64,000 bases of DNA. Origin: Paenibacillus piri. GTDB lineage: Bacteria > Bacillota > Bacilli > Paenibacillales > NBRC-103111. The position numbers and the translations under genes are program-made. Below, piece after piece: positions 62,359-64,000 of the stretch (positions within the stretch are counted from its first letter, which is position 1; the number at the start of each line of letters is the position of its first letter). The DNA is taken from contig NZ_SMRT01000013.1 in the NCBI RefSeq assembly GCF_004354045.1, positions 127,683-191,682 on the forward strand. Direction: 5' to 3'. The notes below the pieces were generated by a model. That model was not told where the DNA came from. It saw only the letters and a program-made list of their open reading frames with translations, and made no database searches.

Positions 62359-63339
62359 ATGAGCGAACAAAAGCAGCTGTCGATTGAAGCGGGGAAATGG
62401 AGCACGGCATCCCGGAAACATCGTTCGCTGCATATCCGAACCGTATGGCGCGGGGTCGTGAGAGACAAATATTTGTACTTGCTTGCACTGCCGATGCTCG
62501 TTTATTTTCTCGTCTTTAAATATGTACCGATGTGGGGGGTATTGATCGCGTTCAAAAATTATACGCCCTACGTCGGTTTTTGGGACAGCCCTTGGGTAGG
62601 TCTGGCGCATTTCGAACGTTTTTTCGCAAATGAAGATTTTGTAATTTTGCTGCGCAATACGCTCGCGATCAATGTGTTGAATCTGGCGCTCTTTTTCCCG
62701 CTGCCGATTTTACTGTCCGTGATGCTGAACGAGGTCCGCATAGAATGGGTGAAACGGACGATGCAGTCGGTTATTTATTTGCCGCACTTTTTGTCCTGGG
62801 TGGTCATTGCCGGCATTACGTTTCTGATGCTGTCCACGTCCGAAGGCGTGATCAACAAAATGCTGTTCGCACTCGGCTTTGACAAATACCCGTTTCTGAC
62901 GACGCCGGACCTGTTCTGGCTGCTGCTGACGTTTCAGTCCATATGGAAGGAAGCCGGTTGGGGGACGGTTATTTTCCTGGCCGCCATTGCTTCTGTAGAC
63001 ACACAGCTGTACGAGGCCGCCAAAATGGACGGAGCCGGGCGTCTTCGCCAAATATGGCATATCACCCTTCCGGCTATCCGCAATGTGATCGTCATTTTGC
63101 TTATTTTGCGGGTCGGCCATATGATGGATGTCGGCTTCGAGCAGGTATACCTGATGATGAATGGAGCCGTGTCCGATGTAGCCGATGTGTTCGATACGTA
63201 TGTGTACCGCAGCGGGATTCAGCAGGCGCAGTTCAGCTACAGTACCGCAGTCGGGCTGTTCAAGTCGATCGTAGGCGTTGTACTTGTCGTGGTGACCAAC
63301 CGGCTGGCCAAAAAGTTCGGCGAGGAAGGCGTGTATTAA
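62359..63339 (+). CDS. Sugar ABC transporter permease, LplB/YteP type
   Basis: About 326 residues with six transmembrane helices after a basic N-terminal stretch. The binding-protein-dependent transport (EAA) loop reads YEAAKMDGAGRLRQIWHITL. Other typical segments are VFKYVPMWGVLIAFKNYTPY and the PHFLSWVVIAGITFLML helix. These permeases pair with a YtcP-type partner and a lipoprotein to import oligosaccharides, commonly pectin-derived. ATG 62359 (GGTG 6 nt upstream) and GTG 62347 (AAGGAG upstream) are both possible starts. The next gene in the operon is separated by a tandem repeat. Confidence 0.92.
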   Translation: MSEQKQLSIEAGKWSTASRKHRSLHIRTVWRGVVRDKYLYLLALPMLVYFLVFKYVPMWGVLIAFKNYTPYVGFWDSPWVGLAHFERFFANEDFVILLRNTLAINVLNLALFFPLPILLSVMLNEVRIEWVKRTMQSVIYLPHFLSWVVIAGITFLMLSTSEGVINKMLFALGFDKYPFLTTPDLFWLLLTFQSIWKEAGWGTVIFLAAIASVDTQLYEAAKMDGAGRLRQIWHITLPAIRNVIVILLILRVGHMMDVGFEQVYLMMNGAVSDVADVFDTYVYRSGIQQAQFSYSTAVGLFKSIVGVVLVVVTNRLAKKFGEEGVY

Positions 63340-63345
63340 GCCAAA

Positions 63346-63461
63346 CCCCCGAAAGTGACGCAAAGCTCTGAAGCGGATTCCGAATACTTTTGGGGGAGCC
63401 CCCGAAAGTGACGCGAAGCACTGAAGTGGACACCGAATACTTTTGGAGGAATCCCCGAATA
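63346..63461. repeat. 53-bp hairpin-forming tandem repeat between permease genes
   Basis: Two full copies (63346-63398, 63399-63451) and about 10 bases of a third. Each copy begins CCCCCGAAAGTGACGC and ends CCGAATACTTTTGGGGG (GGAGG in copy 2); the ends pair (CCCCCGAAAGT with ACTTTTGGGGG through a G-T pair), so each copy can fold as a hairpin in the mRNA. The copies differ at about 7 positions. It lies between the stop of permease 1 and the ribosome site of permease 2. Confidence 0.85.
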
Positions 63462-63504
63462 GACGTCGCGGTTCCATACATTCGAAGAAGGGAGGAACAA
63501 ATCC

Positions 63505-64000
63505 ATGAACCAAAATGTCGCCGACAAGCTGTTTCAAACGGCGGTGATGACGATTTTGACTATCGTTGCGCTGCTGATGCTGTTTCCGTTCTATTATGTG
63601 TTCGTCGTTTCGTTTACATCGCCGGTCGAATATTTGCGGAAAGGGCTGGTGCTGCTGCCGAGCGAATGGACATTGACCTCGTACAAATATTTGCTCGCCA
63701 ACAACGTGTTCGTAAAAGCCGCCGGGGTCAGCACGTTTCTCGCCGTCGTCGGGACGGTGCTCAGCCTGATCGTAACCTCTGCGGGCGCATACACTTTGTC
63801 GCGCAAAAGGCTGCACGGGCGCCGCATGCTGCTCATTCTTATTTTGCTGACGACACTGTTTAATCCCGGCATAGTTCCGCCTTACCTGGTTGTCCGGGAG
63901 CTCGGCTTGATGAACAGCATTTGGTCGCTCATTATTCCCGTATTAACGAGCGGCTGGTACGTCATTCTGATGAGAGGCTTTTTCGAGAGCATTCCCGACG
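63505..64000 (+). CDS. Sugar ABC transporter permease, YtcP type (3' end outside window)
   Basis: The first 165 residues of the second permease. GGGAGG lies 9 nt before ATG 63505. It has the N-terminal helix AVMTILTIVALLMLFPFYYV, the typical VVSFTSPVEYLRKGLVLLPS segment, a second helix STFLAVVGTVLSLIVTSAG, and TTLFNPGIVPPYLVVRELGL before GWYVILMRGFFESIPD. The EAA loop should come just beyond the window edge. It would form the heterodimeric pore with the preceding permease; a substrate-binding lipoprotein gene is expected next. Confidence 0.92.
   Translation, partial: MNQNVADKLFQTAVMTILTIVALLMLFPFYYVFVVSFTSPVEYLRKGLVLLPSEWTLTSYKYLLANNVFVKAAGVSTFLAVVGTVLSLIVTSAGAYTLSRKRLHGRRMLLILILLTTLFNPGIVPPYLVVRELGLMNSIWSLIIPVLTSGWYVILMRGFFESIPD

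Overview
The window looks like a piece of chromosome from a Paenibacillus-type, spore-forming, Gram-positive bacterium. The evidence is strong GGAGG-type ribosome sites with frequent GTG/TTG starts, a Spo0E-type phosphatase, paired LplB/YtcP-type sugar permeases next to a one-protein membrane sensor/AraC regulator, gene pairs known from Bacillus subtilis (a YwrD-type gamma-glutamyltransferase next to ChrA, a YdjI-type SPFH protein), and roughly balanced GC with AT-rich intergenic gaps. I see no rRNA, tRNA, CRISPR array, transposase or prophage genes.

Layout. 0-7.6 kb: the 3' part of a very large secreted beta-helix polysaccharide-active protein, preceded by a Gly/Asn/Asp tandem-repeat linker, then a convergent sulfatase. 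7.8-13 kb: a truncated methyltransferase, a PadR regulator, and a PucR regulator divergent from a ywrD-chrA pair. 13-17.5 kb: a three-gene SPFH/zinc-ribbon/membrane operon, an alkyltransferase-like DNA-binding protein, an acetyltransferase and a DUF2306 membrane protein. 17.7-22.7 kb: an AraC/GyrI regulator, rlmN, then an actin-like ParM-type ATPase, a small ribbon-helix-helix-like acidic partner and an array of 20-bp repeats. 22.8-24.4 kb: a REC/HD-GYP protein and a CheY-like receiver. 24.5-34.4 kb: a flavin monooxygenase, a membrane AraC regulator, a tctCBA tricarboxylate transporter, a LysR regulator and a purine-type permease. 34.5-44.8 kb: DsbA/FrnE, fatty-acid desaturase, small proteins, an APH-type kinase, an amidase, an Lrp regulator, a large propeller protein and a Ser/Thr kinase. 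45-50.5 kb: a nuclease-helicase fusion, hydroxyacyl-CoA dehydrogenase, an 8-oxoguanine deaminase-like amidohydrolase and Spo0E. 51-64 kb: GH105 hydrolase plus esterase, a lipoprotein, a frameshifted Gfo/Idh oxidoreductase, UPF0303, DinB, a TetL-like exporter, a Fur-box promoter in front of a nitroreductase stump, a Dabb protein, and a membrane AraC sensor divergent from two sugar ABC permeases (the second runs off the end).

How it fits together. Several loci point to plant cell-wall (pectin/rhamnogalacturonan) use: the beta-helix protein, sulfatase, GH105, acetyl-esterase-like hydrolase, propeller protein and the LplB/YtcP permeases. A second theme is purine and organic-acid scavenging (purine-type permease, oxoguanine deaminase-like enzyme, TctCBA).

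The most interesting item is the chromosomal-looking ParM-like locus at 20.5-22.6 kb. It has the three parts of a type II (actin-based) DNA segregation system: an actin-fold ATPase, a candidate ParR-like adaptor, and a tandem 20-bp repeat array, with one repeat-like copy also in the region upstream of the ATPase gene. Other points of note are a 53-bp hairpin-forming tandem repeat between the two sugar permeases, the alkyltransferase-like protein with Trp in place of the reactive Cys, the nuclease/iron-sulfur-helicase fusion, and several decaying genes.
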